Of a stretch of DNA of 64,000 bases, positions 11,221 to 23,900 are shown piece after piece. The notes under the pieces are model-generated. The model made no database searches. It was not told the origin of the DNA and worked only from the letters and a program-made list of their open reading frames with translations. Position 1 is the stretch's first letter. Each line of letters opens with the position of its first letter. The translations under genes were made by a program, and so were the position numbers. Origin of the DNA: Ophiobolus disseminans (Eukaryota > Ascomycota > Dothideomycetes > Pleosporales > Phaeosphaeriaceae); contig MU006244.1 of NCBI GenBank assembly GCA_010093685.1, forward strand, positions 186,001-250,000, in the 5' to 3' direction.

Positions 11221-11828
11221 ATAACTGCTTGCTAGTCGAATAGAAAACAACTCACTCCTACGAAAGATTCGCTGCCCAAATGTTATGGCTGTTTCGCTTC
11301 AAACAACAACCGAAGAGGATCATGTCCTGTTTCCCGGACGTGAGTCGAAACTAAAACCTATACCCGATCCACAGATGTTGGAGACTTGGAGAGCGGTCAT
11401 CAGCAAAAGATGCGTGAGTGAGATACCAAAACCATCGATCGAAACTTTAATGAGTTGTGGGACATTGAAAACTACAGTTCAAATATGCCATGACTGAGTG
11501 GGAGGCTTGAGAGCGTAGTAAAACAAAATGAGACCCAAGAGTTCGTCATGCTGTTCGAAGAGCTGTCGTGGAATATAACCAAAATAATGGCAGCTGATGG
11601 TTCTGTGGAGAGTTAGTGACAAAATGTCGAGAACGAAGATGTAGCCAGCATCATGTCCTCTCGCGACTCCGACTCAACCGTCCGACATGACTACGCATGT
11701 GTGAAGACCGGACCAAGACGTCATACGTTCCTCTGTCATTCAGCATTCTCATCCAAATACAAATACAGCGCTCCAAAACTCCACCGGGTATCCATTCATC
11801 CATGTAACCACATCTAACCCCATAAGAA

Positions 11829-13228
11829 CTATAACTCATCATGCCCCTCCTTCGGCATCTGAATGCGCTCCTTGGGCCTGCCCAAACTCTCATCCAGCCT
11901 AACGCCCCCCTTCTTCCTATACTTTTCCCACGTAGCCCAGAAATCCTTCTCCATGCTCTTCTCCATCATATCAGGCAGCACAACTACATACTCGACGTGC
12001 AAATCGCCGTAGACGTCGTGCTCGTTGTTTTCAAGCTGTTGGTGCCATACAGGCATGCCTTCCTCTTTGACGATTTCGACGAGGTTGGGTTGCACGACTT
12101 CGCCGCGCTTGCGGGACAGCTGCACAATGTGGCCGTCGAGATGAGTGATGTTGCGCGTCCAGTCGCCCATCCAGGCTTCGCGGAGGGAGAGGACTTCGCG
12201 CCAGAAAAGGTCTTTGCCGCGGCGGCGGAAGAAGGTGCCGTCTGTGCGCTCGTGGTCTTGTTGGCCGAGCGAGGCGTCGGATTCGGTGAGGTGGACGACG
12301 AGGTCGCCGGCTACGTAGTCGGGGGACTCGTCGGCTTCGTTTTCGTATGTGATGCGCACGCCGACTGGCATGCCCTTTTCGATTTCGAGGTCGTGCGTCT
12401 CTGACTCGCGGACGACGCGGCTGCCTTGACATACGGGACATGGGTGCTTAATTGTCTTGCCCTTGCCGCCGCATTTGTCGCAGTGCATTTGGACTTGTTG
12501 GAAGAGGCCTGGGGCAAGCTGTTGGCGCTGAATTACGATACCCCGGCCTGAACACTTGTCGCAGGTGTCTACGTGGCCGTCTGATGAGCCCGAGCCTTCG
12601 CATGCCGAGCACACGGCTTGCTTCTCGATTGTGAATTCTGTCTTGCGCCCGTTGTAAAAGTCGCGGAGGGGTATCGCGACGCGGACTTCCATGTTTGGCC
12701 CTCGTCGCTCCCCACCTTGGTGTCCAAAGTGTCCTGAGCCACCAAAGAAGCGCGAGAAGAGGTCGAATGGATCATGCTGCTGTCTTTGCCCTCCGCCCTG
12801 CTTATGCTGCTTGATGCCCTCGTGGCCGTATTGGTCGTAGATCTTTCGTTGTTCTTCGTCACTGAGAACTTCGTATGCTTCAGCTACAGCGATGAACTTT
12901 TTGCCTGCTGTGTCGTCTCCACTTCGTCATGTTAGCCGTGCTCGTGTGAGGTTTCGCAGTATTGACAGCATGTTTCGACGTACGGATTCTTGTCTGGATG
13001 GAATTTCTTGCTAAGGTTTTTATACGCTTTCTTGATCTCGCGGTCGGAGGCATTCTTCTTCAGCCCGAGCAGCTACAGAATACTGTGTCAGTTGTTGTGG
13101 CCAGGTGGAAGTGGGAAGTGTGATCGAAGTTAGGAAAAGGTGGTCGGGCCTTCACGAACCTTATAGTAATCCTCGGCACCGAGTACCAAAAGCGCCAAAC
13201 AAAGCAATAGCGCTATCCTCAAGAGCAT
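11829..13228 (-). CDS. SCJ1: ER-lumenal DnaJ co-chaperone (SCJ1/ERdj3 type)
   Basis: Exons 13228-13160, 13072-12984 and 12921-11829 give 416 aa. Exon 1 encodes exactly 23 residues, a hydrophobic signal peptide ending ...GAEDYYK. The J domain follows with its HPD motif (KKFHPDKNP) next to intron 2. Then come a G/F-rich linker (FDPFDLFSRFFGG) and four CXXCXGXG zinc-binding repeats (CSACEGSG, CDKCSGRG, CDKCGGKG, CPVCQGSR). The C-terminal substrate-binding domains follow, and the protein ends in HDEL, the ER-retrieval signal. It should stimulate the ATPase of the lumenal Hsp70 (Kar2/BiP) during folding and degradation of secretory proteins. Both introns have good donors; intron 2 has a GCTAAC branch site. 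The gene is divergent from uS17m. Confidence 0.93.
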
Positions 13229-13701
13229 CTTGTTCTATGGCGCACCGCGACGGTGTCTGACTTGAAAAGAGGGGACGGAGGAATCCAATTGTAGTTACGT
13301 AGACCGATAGCTACATGAGAGTAAGGCCGAAGTTTGAAGTGGGAAACCCCAAAGGTGAGCGTTGGTATGTGCGACTTTAAATGTAGAAGTTGAATAGTTG
13401 TCAATCGCGGGAGCTTTGGGACACGATAGCAGTAACTCGAGATCTAGGAGCCAATCGGCGCAAAGCTTGGCAACCAACTCCCGTTCACTTTTCATGCGGA
13501 CTTCAACCGCGAAGACCATCACCAATTGAGCCGAAGACACCAAACAATCGCTACCAACACATACAAAGCAGCACTGAGACACATTCGCTTGCTATCTCCC
13601 ACACAGAACTCGGGTCCACCCACCAGCCCGCGCCTCGAGCGCTCCCAACCCACCACACGACCTCCGCAAGCACCTCCGCGCCTTCACCCACCACGCCCAA
13701 C
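13229..13701. promoter_or_regulatory. Divergent intergenic region SCJ1 / uS17m
   Basis: The 473 bp between the start codons must hold both promoters. An open frame continuous with uS17m runs upstream to 13390, but its translation is proline/serine-rich and not conserved, so it is likely 5' leader. CCAAT-like sequences occur near 13452 and 13520 (CCAATCGG, CCAATTGAG). Confidence 0.45.
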
Positions 13702-14382
13702 ATGGCCTTCCTACCCACCCTAGCGCTCCGCGCCTTAAACACCACCAAGCCCCTCCTCCCGCCCAAACTCCACTCCCAAAAAGTCGGCGTCGTCGTCTCC
13801 GCAGGCCTCATGGCGGGCGCCGTAAAAGTCCGCGTTGCAGAGCGGGCCTGGAACAAGAAATTCCGCAAATATTTCCCCGCGCCGCACAACTACCTCGTGC
13901 GGGACCCCAACTCCTCCCTCGTGCCCGGCGACGTCGTGCGGATAACGAGCGGCCACCGCACGAGCAAAAGGATACGTCACGTCGTCACGGCGATCGTAGC
14001 ACCGTTTGGCGAGCCGGTGGAGAACAGGCCGAAAGTGATGACGCAGGAAGAACTGGATGAGGAGAGGGTGAAGGAGCAGCTACTCAAAGATAGGCGGAGA
14101 TCGGAGAGGGGCAGGGTCGTGAGTCAGAATCGACTGCGGCAGGCGAAGAAACAAGGGCTGCAGATACCGACGCTGGAGGAGGCGATGAGGGGGATGAGGA
14201 TGTACGAGGAGAAGATGAAAGAGTTGGGTGTGGGACAGGGGAAGAAGGATGAGAAACACCAGGGCCAGGTTGGGCAGCAGATGACGCAGAAGCAGAAGCG
14301 GATGGAGGAGCGGAAGAAAACCAAGGAGGAGCAAAAGGCAGAGGAGAAAGTTAAGCGGGCACGAATGCAGACAGAGTCATAG
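13702..14382 (+). CDS. Mitochondrial small-subunit ribosomal protein uS17m
   Basis: Single exon, 226 aa. Residues ~28-110 match the S17 OB-fold: KVGVVVSAGLMAGAVKVRV, then W-KKFRKYFPAPHNYLVRDPN and VPGDVVRITSGHRTSKRIRHVVTAI. The C-terminal half is a long, highly charged Lys/Glu/Gln-rich helix-forming extension not found in bacterial S17 but common in fungal mitochondrial versions. I chose ATG 13702 because similarity begins soon after it and the upstream in-frame sequence is low complexity. It would bind the 5' domain of the mitochondrial small rRNA. The gene converges on CDC7, 239 bp away. Confidence 0.85.
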   Translation: MAFLPTLALRALNTTKPLLPPKLHSQKVGVVVSAGLMAGAVKVRVAERAWNKKFRKYFPAPHNYLVRDPNSSLVPGDVVRITSGHRTSKRIRHVVTAIVAPFGEPVENRPKVMTQEELDEERVKEQLLKDRRRSERGRVVSQNRLRQAKKQGLQIPTLEEAMRGMRMYEEKMKELGVGQGKKDEKHQGQVGQQMTQKQKRMEERKKTKEEQKAEEKVKRARMQTES

Positions 14383-14621
14383 CCTCAGATGTGTCACGAG
14401 AAAGTCGTATGATAGTAGCTGCATGAGCGGTGTTTGCATGCCATATTATGTAGATACATTAAGCCCTGAAGGCCATGCATTGGGCGCAGAATACAAGGTG
14501 AAGGGTATCGCAATAACATCGAACCGCCGTCCCTAGATGACCAAAACTCCGAATTCCATGCTTGCAATTAACGCCGTTGTTCATGCATACTCGTGATACA
14601 TGCCATGATTCATCAGTACAA

Positions 14622-16046
14622 TTACACTTCAACAAGGTCGACCATATCTTCGTCTGCCTCGCTGTCTTCAAACGTCCTCAAAAGAAATGGGTGACGTAGA
14701 GCTTCATCTGCGGTGATGCGCTTCGCTGGGTTGCATTCCAGCAGGCGATACAGGAATTGCACAGCTTCCTTTTCATCCTCCTCTAGCTCTTTCTTGGGTT
14801 GCGTCTTGTCTCCTGTGCGGCCTGTGCACCACAAGATTATCTTCTCCAGAGTGTGGCCGCCTTCACTGTAGCTCGGAACATTGGTCTCGAACACCTGCCC
14901 ATGAAGGATGGCCGTCTCTCGCATCTTCCGTCGCCCGAAGATAGTCGTAATTTCGAGCAACGCGTCAATGTCATCCGCACTATGGAAGAAGGGGAAGCGC
15001 CGGGACAGCATGGTTAACAGGATGACACCAACACTCCACATGTCGATCGAGACCGTCTGCTGCGTGCACTTGAGGAGCACCTCTGGCGCACGGAATCCAC
15101 GGGTACCGGCTCGATTAGCTCGACGGCTGTTGCGGGTGTCGTTCTTGGGGTAGCTAGGGGCGCTGTGGCTGACTGCCTGATTCTGCGCCCAGACACTGTG
15201 AGAGGCTCTGTAGCGGCGGTCTTCATCTGGTACATGACAAAGGCAGTGGTGCCAGTCGGTGCCCTCACGCTCAGCCAGCCCAAAGTCGACCAGTACACCG
15301 CGAGACTGGGCGGGGTTGTAGAGGAAATTGGTCGGCTTCACGTCGCGGTGGATGATCTTCTTAGAATGTACTGCTCGCAAGGCAGTGAGTAAGCTTCGGA
15401 AGTAAGGACGCATCTCAGAGATCTTCATGTCGCGGTAGTAATCGCGGAAATCACAGTGCTGGAAGTAGGGCAGCACAGCAACTACCTGGTCTAGGTGGCG
15501 AAAGGCGGTGATCAGCGGGCATACTGAGTCTGAATCCCTCAAATCGTAGAGAAGCTCGAGCTCGTTGAAGATGCGTATCGGACTGCTGGTGACATAGATC
15601 TTCTTGATGGCCACATAGTGGGGTCGTCTGGAGGGGCGGCGGCGCTGCGCGGGCGACGACCACTTCTGGTTTTCGCGTTCATCGATGTCCCAGGTATTTC
15701 CATACTTATCGTACTCCAGGTCCTCAGCCTTGTACACGGTAGAGAATGTACCTGCATCGTGTGAGCCACCCCGCTACCTTGCATATGGGAAGCCAATGAT
15801 GTGAGACATACCTTCTCCGATGCGGTTAATTAGTCGGAATCGCTTGTTGATGCCGACGAATGTCTCCTCGAAACGCGCCATGTCTTCCTGTACGGCGTCT
15901 TCGACCTCCTCGTCGCTGCTGTCGACTGTATGGCCGCTCTCTTCCAGTGGATTCATGCTTTCGTCTAATGTCTCTTCGGCATCTTCCTCCTTGATATCGT
16001 CCTCGTGCACGTCGATGTGCCTCAGCGACGTGCGTGCCTTGGCCAT
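14622..16046 (-). CDS. CDC7: Cdc7-type (DDK) cell-cycle kinase
   Basis: Exons 16046-15812 and 15751-14622 (phase 1) give 454 aa. After an acidic N-terminal ~75 residues comes a complete kinase domain: glycine loop GEGTFSTVY (split by the 60-nt intron), VAIKKI lysine, NELELL glutamate, HRDVKPTNFLY catalytic loop, DFGLA, APEVLLK and DMWSVGVILL. The insert between DFGLA and APEVL (about 60 residues, with CHVPDEDRRYR) is typical of Cdc7, which carries kinase inserts. With its regulatory subunit Dbf4 the kinase phosphorylates the MCM helicase to fire replication origins. The neighbour across a 275-bp divergent region is condensin subunit 1, another S/M-phase gene. Confidence 0.9.
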
Positions 16047-16321
16047 GATTATGTGCTGTGGATGTCGTGTCGTGTTGCAGGCCTGAAGTGTTCACAAGTC
16101 GCGAAGTAATGCAAGTCGCGTCGAAAGCCACTTTCCCGATATCCCACCTCGGCGCTAAGCCACAAAAGGCTAAACCATAACAATCGCGCCCGCCTCAAAC
16201 AACGCGCACCCGTGTGGTGCGGGACACGGCATATACATTCCCCGGCAACGAACACTCGACGGCGCTTCCGTTACATCTTTCTTCCTTCTCTTCTTCTTCT
16301 TTCTAAGCGATTCTGCGCATC
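16047..16321. promoter_or_regulatory. Divergent promoter CDC7 / condensin subunit 1
   Basis: The 275 bp serve two cell-cycle genes. GTCGCGAAGT near 16096 and GTCGCGTCGAAAG near 16114 resemble MBF/SBF-type cell-cycle elements (ACGCGT, CGCGAAA), but neither is an exact match, so this is only suggestive. A CT-rich stretch (TCTTCTTCTTTC) precedes the rightward ATG. Confidence 0.45.
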
Positions 16322-19300
16322 ATGGAGGCGCGCGTGGAATTTGATATCAACGAGGCGATCAAGCTGTTCGACAGCGATCCGGCGACGATACCAACGCCCG
16401 AAGCCGCGCAAGCATTGCAAGAGTGCGAAGATGACCCAGAATCGCTGTCGTCGCCGGGTCTGATCAACAGCGAGCTCAATCCTGTGGTCGACGCCGTAGC
16501 GGAGAGCCCAGATGCGATCACTCGCAGCTCTGTCTTTGACACACTGCAGTTCCTCCTCAAGTGCGTGCCCGCATACCCCAACGATTCCAGAATATGGACC
16601 TCCGTGCCAGAATCTAATCTGTTCAAACTCTCTAGATCTTCGTCCCAGATACCACCAGCCACATTAAGCAAGATACTCGACCTCATAGTCTCCGCACTCT
16701 CGACACAGGCCGACATGATACACGCAGACCTCGAAGCGGAAGACCAAGATGCGATCCCACATCACAAAAACATATTGGAGATGTATGGCTTTCTTCTTCG
16801 GTGGTCCATATCTGCAATCGAGACACGAGCGCTCGAAAAGTCCGCATCAGCGCCTGCAGCACGAGGGAGGGGCAAGGGTGCAAAATCAAAGGCTGGAGTC
16901 AGTAAAGACGGTAGCTGGGATGCCTCGGCGCAACTTGAGACTGCTCTCGATCGTATGAGCAAGGTGCTGAAGCTCAAGCTGGGCCGAATATTCGTCACAA
17001 CATCGGAGCGAGACACCTTCATCGGCCTGTTCACCAAGCCAGTCTACCACATCCTCGAGAATGAGACGCGAGTCAAGAGCGCAGCAATCCGGAACCATTG
17101 CTTCAGGGTGCTGTGCATTGCAGTCAAGCACCACGGACATGCATATACTGCTCAGACATCGATTAACCAGAGCCTGACATACTTTGAGCATCTGTCGGAG
17201 CCGATGGCAGAGTTTCTGTTCACTCTTGCAGATGCCTACGACTATCCACAATTGACCGAAGATGTCCTCAAAGATATCAGCGGCAAAGAGTTCAGCGCCA
17301 CCGATCTGAAGGGACCAAAGTCGATATCAACCTTTCTGACCAAGATCTCTGAGCTCACTCCACATCTTGTTATCAAACAGATGACGCTGCTCGCCAACCT
17401 TCTGGATAGCGAGTCATACACATTGCGCTGCGCCCTCATCGAAGTATGCGGCAACTTGATTGCTATGCTTAGTAAGCTGAGCCAGGACGACCGCAGTGAA
17501 AACCACAAGGCCCAAATCCGCATCTTCTTCGACGTGCTAGAAGATCGTTTCCTCGACATCAATCCCTACTGTCGATGCCGAGTCATTCAAGTATATGTCA
17601 AGCTGTGTGATCTAGAGCAGAAATACCCAAAGCGCAGGCAGAAAGTGGCGGAGCTTGCTGCACGGAGTCTCGAAGACAAGAGCAGCAACGTACGAAGAAA
17701 CGCGATAAAGCTTCTAGCAAAACTGGTATCGACACATCCGTTTACTGCCTTCGATGGCGGTCTCCTTTCGACCAAAGACTGGACGCAGCGATTGGAGGAC
17801 GTTGAAGAGCAAATCAGCACTCTACAGCCCCCAGAGGAGCTACGCGAGCGTGCGCCAGGTGACCACACCGTTGACGAGTCTCTACTACAGGATGCGACCC
17901 AAGCCGATAATGGCACAGACGGACCTACGCACCCTTCAGAGATGACTGAGGAGGAGCGAGCTGCTGCTATTGAGAAGGCCCAGAAAGACGCCGCGACCGC
18001 ACAAGAGCTTGAGAAGTTCCAAACGATGCGCAAATTCTTACTCGAAGCGCTGAAGTTCATTGAAGTGATCAACGACGGCGCAGAGATTGTCACTCAGCTG
18101 CTGTCCTCGAAGAACAAGAGCGAAGTCATCGAAGCCATGGACTTCTTCGTTACAATTGATGCATACCGGATCGCCAACGCCAAACTCGGTATCAGGAGGA
18201 TGCTGCGTCTAATCTGGACAAAGGGCAATAGTGATGAAGGCAAAGGTGTCCAGACACACCTTCTCGAATGTTACAAGGGGTTGTTCTTCGATGCACCACC
18301 TGGCTTCGATGCGAATGCTGTCGCGAACTACGTTTCGAAAAACATGATCAGTCTCACGTTCGGCACGACACCAGCTGAATTGACCTCCCTCGAGCAACTT
18401 CTGAGTACGATGATGAAGCAGGGCCTGGTCAATGCGTTGGTGATCCAAAAGCTTTGGCAGATCTATGGCTATCAGAAGAAGGACATTTCGAAGAACCAAC
18501 GCCGAGGAGCCATCATTGTGCTGGGCATGCTCGCACTCTCATCGCCTGACATCGTAGTCCAGGAGATGGAAGCGTGCTTACGAATTGGTTTGGGTCAGCT
18601 TGGCCACAAAGATTTGGGATTAGCTCGTTATACATGCATTGCGCTTCGTCGGATGAGCCCACCTCCAGGAAAGCAGGCTGCCAACACAGTTCCCGTACAA
18701 GTAGTCAAGCTACCCAACGACCATGCAGTCTTAGTCCGACTAGCCGCCATGACTGAAATTGTATCCGACAGCAAAGAGTGGTATGGAGTGGCAGAGCAAG
18801 CGATTGGTGCTATCTATGTTCTTTCGAAACACCCTGATGTTCTCTGCTCAGAGATCATCCGAAGAGTGACCAAGCGCGTGTTTGCCGGTCAAGCACAAGT
18901 GAGGCCTACAACTAGCTCCAGTACCGAAGAGCCTAGCCAACTTGCCGCCTCCTCAGATGAGGCTGCGCCAGAGGAGCCTGCAGTAGAGGAGGCTCAACCA
19001 AAGAAGCAGAACTCAGCTTTGGCATTGTCACAGCTGCTCTTCGTGGTGGGACACATTGCCATCAAACAAATTGTTCACCTTGAGCTTTGCGAGCTGGAGT
19101 TCAAGCGACGGAAAGCGGAAAAGGACAAGAAGAGCGCACCTACACCACGAAAATCAACAGCGTCAATGGTGGAACCAACACCCATCAAGAAGGGTCGGAA
19201 ACGAGGAGTTGCAAAGGAACCAACGCCGGCTCCCGAGGAAGCAGCAGATGAGCTAGATCTCATGGCTGGTACTACAGAGGACGACTTTACCGACGCCATT

Positions 19301-20136
19301 GCACACATCCGTGAGCGAGAGCTCTTGTTTGGCCCGACATCGCTTCTTGCCAACTTCGGCCCTCTGGTGGCAGACATTTGTTCAAACAACACCTCGTACA
19401 ACCACCCCACGCTACAAGCTCAAGCGGCATTGTGTCTGGCCAAGCTCATGTGTGTCAGCTCAGAGTACTGCGAGAATAACTTAGGTCTTTTGCTCACCAT
19501 TCTCGAGCGAAGCCAAGACGCTGTCGTGCGAAGCAACCTCGTCGTTGCTCTTGGTGACATGGCTGTCTGCTTCAACCACCTCATCGACGAAAACACAGAC
19601 TTCCTCTATCGCCGCCTAAACGACGGTGATCCAAGTGTCAAGCGAACATGTCTGATGACCCTGACGTTCTTGATCTTAGCTGGTCAGGTCAAGGTCAAGG
19701 GTCAGCTCGGTGAAATGGCCAAATGTCTCGAGGACAGCGACAAGAAGATTGCCGACATGGCTCGCATGTTCTTCAGCGAACTCGCTACCAAGGACAACGC
19801 TGTGTACAATCAGTTCGTCGACATGTTCAGTGTGCTCAGTGCAGATTCGGCGCTGGACGTCGACGCATTCAAGAGGATCATCAAGTTTCTCGCTGGCTTT
19901 ATCGAGAAGGTACGTCCCTTGGGTAACATTGAACTCCTGACGAGCACCATACTAACGATCTACAGGACAAACATGCGAAGCAACTCTCAAACAAGCTCGC
20001 CGCCAGATTACCAAGAGCGGAGAACGAAAGGCAGTGGGACGATGTTGCTTACACACTCGGTCTACTGCAACACAAAGACGAAGAGATACAGAAGATGGTA
20101 TCAGATGGCTTCAAGACTGTACAAGCGGCGGCCTAG
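16322..20136 (+). CDS. Condensin complex subunit 1 (Cnd1/Ycs4, CAP-D2)
   Basis: Exons 16322-19909 and 19966-20136 (phase 0) give 1252 aa, the usual size. It is a HEAT-repeat protein of the non-SMC part of condensin, which compacts mitotic chromosomes. Family features are an N-terminal Cnd1 region, central SSNVRRNAIKLLAKLV and, near the C terminus, NNLGLLLTILERSQDAVVRSNL followed by VVALGDMAVCFNHLIDEN and LYRRLNDGDPSVKRTCLMTL. A disordered linker at ~860-980 is Glu/Pro/Lys-rich and carries a basic KKGRKRGVAKE stretch, possibly a nuclear signal. The single 56-nt intron near the end restores the C-terminal LPRAENERQWDDVAYTLGLL segment. Without splicing the frame would run to 20164 with an unrelated tail. 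Confidence 0.93.
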
Positions 20137-20906
20137 GCGTCCGTTGTTTCCGCTTTCGATGTAATGACTTTGCATGACGGATAAGATACCCTGGGTTTGG
20201 GTTGGGGAATGGTCCGGTCAGGCGTCTGGGTACGTTTCTAGCATGCACGTTCTAGTAATTTCATTGCGGACTATTGTGCTATTGATCTATATTTTGTTTG
20301 TGCAGAAATCAGATTCTTTGGGTCGCAGTGTATTGATGCTCCTCGGTTTGGGCTAGCATTGCATGACGTTGGTGGCTCGTGCAACCTCAATTGCAAGTTG
20401 TCCGCCCCACGGTTAATATTCACTCCAATCAAGAGATACATATCCCACCTACATCTTGGAGGCAAAAATCATTTAGCAAATCTTGAAGATGATCACTGCG
20501 TTTGCTCATTGGCGAATATATTATCCCCAGGTGCAAATTATCAGCAACGGGCAACATCGAATGTGGTCCAGAAATGCAGCCCATAAGGCTAGGAACGATA
20601 TCTATACACCACATACATATTAAGTTCACGCTAACAGAATCGTGCGACAATGAAACGAAGACTGCCCAAATTGGACATATATTGACCAATGCTTGCTCTT
20701 CGTTTCAGCCCCGACAGCAACGCTTCGGCCAGCAAGGCTGAGTCGCGTGCGTCGATCTTGGTCGGGGGTCGGTATGATCAAGCCATAGAGTTCAGCCTTC
20801 CTTATGTATACGCGCAAGGCCGCAGAACACAGACTTGTAGCCTTCTCTCCATGATCCTCTCGTCGACAACGTCCCAGGAGCGTGGTCTAGCTCCACTACA
20901 AGCACG
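20137..20906. other. Intergenic, nothing recognised
   Basis: 770 bp between the condensin gene and the DUF3433 gene. It is AT-rich at 20270-20700, with short unconserved ORFs only. It probably holds the condensin 3' UTR and the DUF3433 promoter. Confidence 0.5.
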
Positions 20907-23900
20907 ATGGCACACGACGGTGCTGAAGTTCACCAACTCCTAGTGCTTCCCAAGGATACGATCCATAGCGACGCGAGCAACAAAGTATCGAAAACTTCTA
21001 GCTCTAATAGCAAAACATCAGGACCGCCGATGCTCTGGGTACCTACTATTCTCAAACCAACTTCGCTCGCCATATTTGTCGTCACTTTTGTCGGAATCGC
21101 CATCGCCCTACCCGTTTTGTACGCGGTATCTGAGAGAAACCAGGGCATAAGTGCTCCCGATGCTCGGTATCACTATCTATGGTCATATGGTCCAACCGTT
21201 GTCTTTACGCTTATAGCTGCATTTTGGAGTCGACTCGATTACCGCTTCAAACAGCTTACACCCTGGAGGACGATGCAGGTGTGCACAGGTCATGCGACTT
21301 CCGCTGAGAGCATCTGTCTAGACTATGTTTCTCCTTGGAGTTTCAAGGTTCTTCATCGATCGATCCGGGCTGGTCATTGGATGGTAGCTCTTTCAGTGGC
21401 GGGGAACCTCTTGTTGACTCTCATGATCGTCGTATCCACCGGCCTCTTTTCTCTACAGCAGACCACCTTGAGTCTACGGACTCAAATAACTGTTCAGGAA
21501 TCATTCAATTACTCAGGCATTGCTTTGAACAGTTCCACCATGCTCAGCGATGCTCCGTTGGCATTCAGCTATGGTGCGCAGTACTTAAACCTCAGCCTTC
21601 CGTACGGGACGACCGAAAACTACCTTTTCCCACGCTTCAACGTTTCTCAGGCAGCATCGACCTCATACAAGACGAACGATATCATAAGAGCAGATATGGA
21701 GATACTGGCCTTCGACGTGCAATGCGAGCGAGCAAGCATTGCTTTGAGTCCTCAGCGTTACAACTCGGGATTACGGGAAGCTCGTCCTCCTCTTTGGGAA
21801 GTCAACGTGACACTCTCAACACCGTCGTGCTCATTTAAGAAGGCGGGACAACTAGCAGGGCCCAGTTTTGGTGCAGGAAACGCACCGGGCATTTTCGACA
21901 TGTGGAACACGAAGTGCAACGACGAAGCAAGCATAGCAGCGTTGACGCGTACTAACAGTTCTGAGGGCGAGTCGCTTTCATTCTTTACAAACCGAGGGAA
22001 CGGTACCGGACGCTACCACTTTGATGGCATTATTTGTACTCCAAACTACAACCTAACTCGCGCTTCGATAACTTACCATGGCACACCTGGTAATGCCAAC
22101 GCAAAAACAGATATCGACATCCCCGCGACAGCATCAGCATCGAAATTGAAAGGACTTACAAACTCAAACCTCACGAGCGCAATTTGGCGACCAGGGCCGT
22201 ATGGCATCGTGAACGCAGTCATCAATGCGACTTCTGCCAACACTCCGAACAACTTGAATGATATCGGGAATCTTGAACGGGTACTCCGTGCAGCTCACAA
22301 CATTGCTGGCATTCAGATAGCCAAAGAAAAGCTTCTTGTGCAAGACGAATATACTACGGAAGGCTTCATCACTCGTGTGGAACAACGACTCTTCGTCCGT
22401 GCGTTATCATTCGGTCTTCTCGAGGCTTCGTCAGTTCTCCTCGCTGGTATAACAGTTATCACCTGGTTTCTAGGATCTTCAGGGGTTTGCTCCAGGGACC
22501 CCGGATCGATCGGCGGGATTGCAACGATTCTTGCGAGGAGTCATACATTCATGCAAAGGCTGGAAGGTCTTGGACTTGCCCGGAGTTCAGATTTGCGCAG
22601 AATATTCCAGGACCTGAGATTCAAAACCACCACCGAAACGCAGAGAGATTTTTCCACTTTCAGAATCCATTGCGTAGACGACACTGGGATCGCTGAATCA
22701 ACAGCGAACAAGATAGTCCCAAAGAAACCAAGGAAGTGGTGGCAGCCATTTTCTACCTCGTTATACACTAGGGCCCTCGTATTATTATTACCAATCGCGG
22801 TGATCATACTTCTGGAGATCCTTCACCGCAGATCAAAGACCCCTAGCGGGATCGCCTTACTACCAGACAGCAACAAGTATGTACGCTATACCTGGGTCTA
22901 CATGCCAGCAGTGGTAATGGTCATTATTCGCTTAACATTCGACACCGCAGCATTCGCCATCAAGATGTTTCAACCTTACTGCAACCTACGCATCGGCGGG
23001 TATTCCTCCCGCAAAACCCTCATGCTCGATCAGTTGGGACAAACCACTGTGCAAAATCTGTGGGAGGCTTTCAGGGTAAGACAAATATCGATTGCCGCTA
23101 TTTCCATGGCCATGATGCTTGCTCCATTCTTGACTGTGGTGGTTAGTGGTTTGTATGTCGTCGAAGTGGCGAATATCGAGAGGGTGGCCACAGTTCAGCA
23201 ATCGAGTGTTTGGATTGGCAATGTTACTAGGAATGGGTATCTGAATATACCGCGGATTGACAAGAGTGATTTCTCGCAGCTCACACCGGGGATGTAAGTC
23301 TAGTGTCTTTGCTGGCATCATTGAGGATTGTTTTAACTTTGATAGGATTTTGACGGCTAATCTGCCGTATCCACGCTGGACCCATGGTCCATTTGTCTTT
23401 CCGACCGTCAAATTACAAGACAACGAAGTAGCCGCGGGAGACCAGTCGAGTTCCAAAGTCATCGCCATTCTTCCTGCATTACGAATCTCTCTGAACTGTG
23501 CAGAAATTCCCCAAAGCTCACTCAACGTCAGCTTCGCACGCTTCACTAACTACATCCAGTTTGACTCTTCAAAAGCGGTGGCACCAGATTGCTCCGGACC
23601 CGGACCCTGGACCTGCAGTGATAGCTTAAGCGCTGAAACCGGTCGTCGTCTCCAACCCGGGGGTCTCTTCGACTGCTATGCTGGAGGGTGGTTGGGAGTC
23701 GCCAACAGGACGCACAGGGACCAGCCAGGATGTCCCACTGTCGGTTACGCTGTTGGTCGCTTAGCTGAATATGGCCGGGCAGCTGATGTGACTGCGGTGC
23801 ACTGTCGACCTGTTGTAGAAGAAGTGGACGTTGAGACCCACTTTATACTGCCGGACTACGACATCGACTCTACCCGACCACCACAAGCGATTGAGAGTAC

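Larger units (their letters stand above)
6725..11828. other. 5.1-kb gene-poor region
   Basis: No convincing intact gene lies between RapZ-C copy 2 and the DnaJ gene. Open frames are short, have unconserved translations and are mostly interrupted. The region holds the degenerate TATA-bearing repeats and one decayed ORF described separately. Base composition is more AT-rich than the genes around it. Confidence 0.6.
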
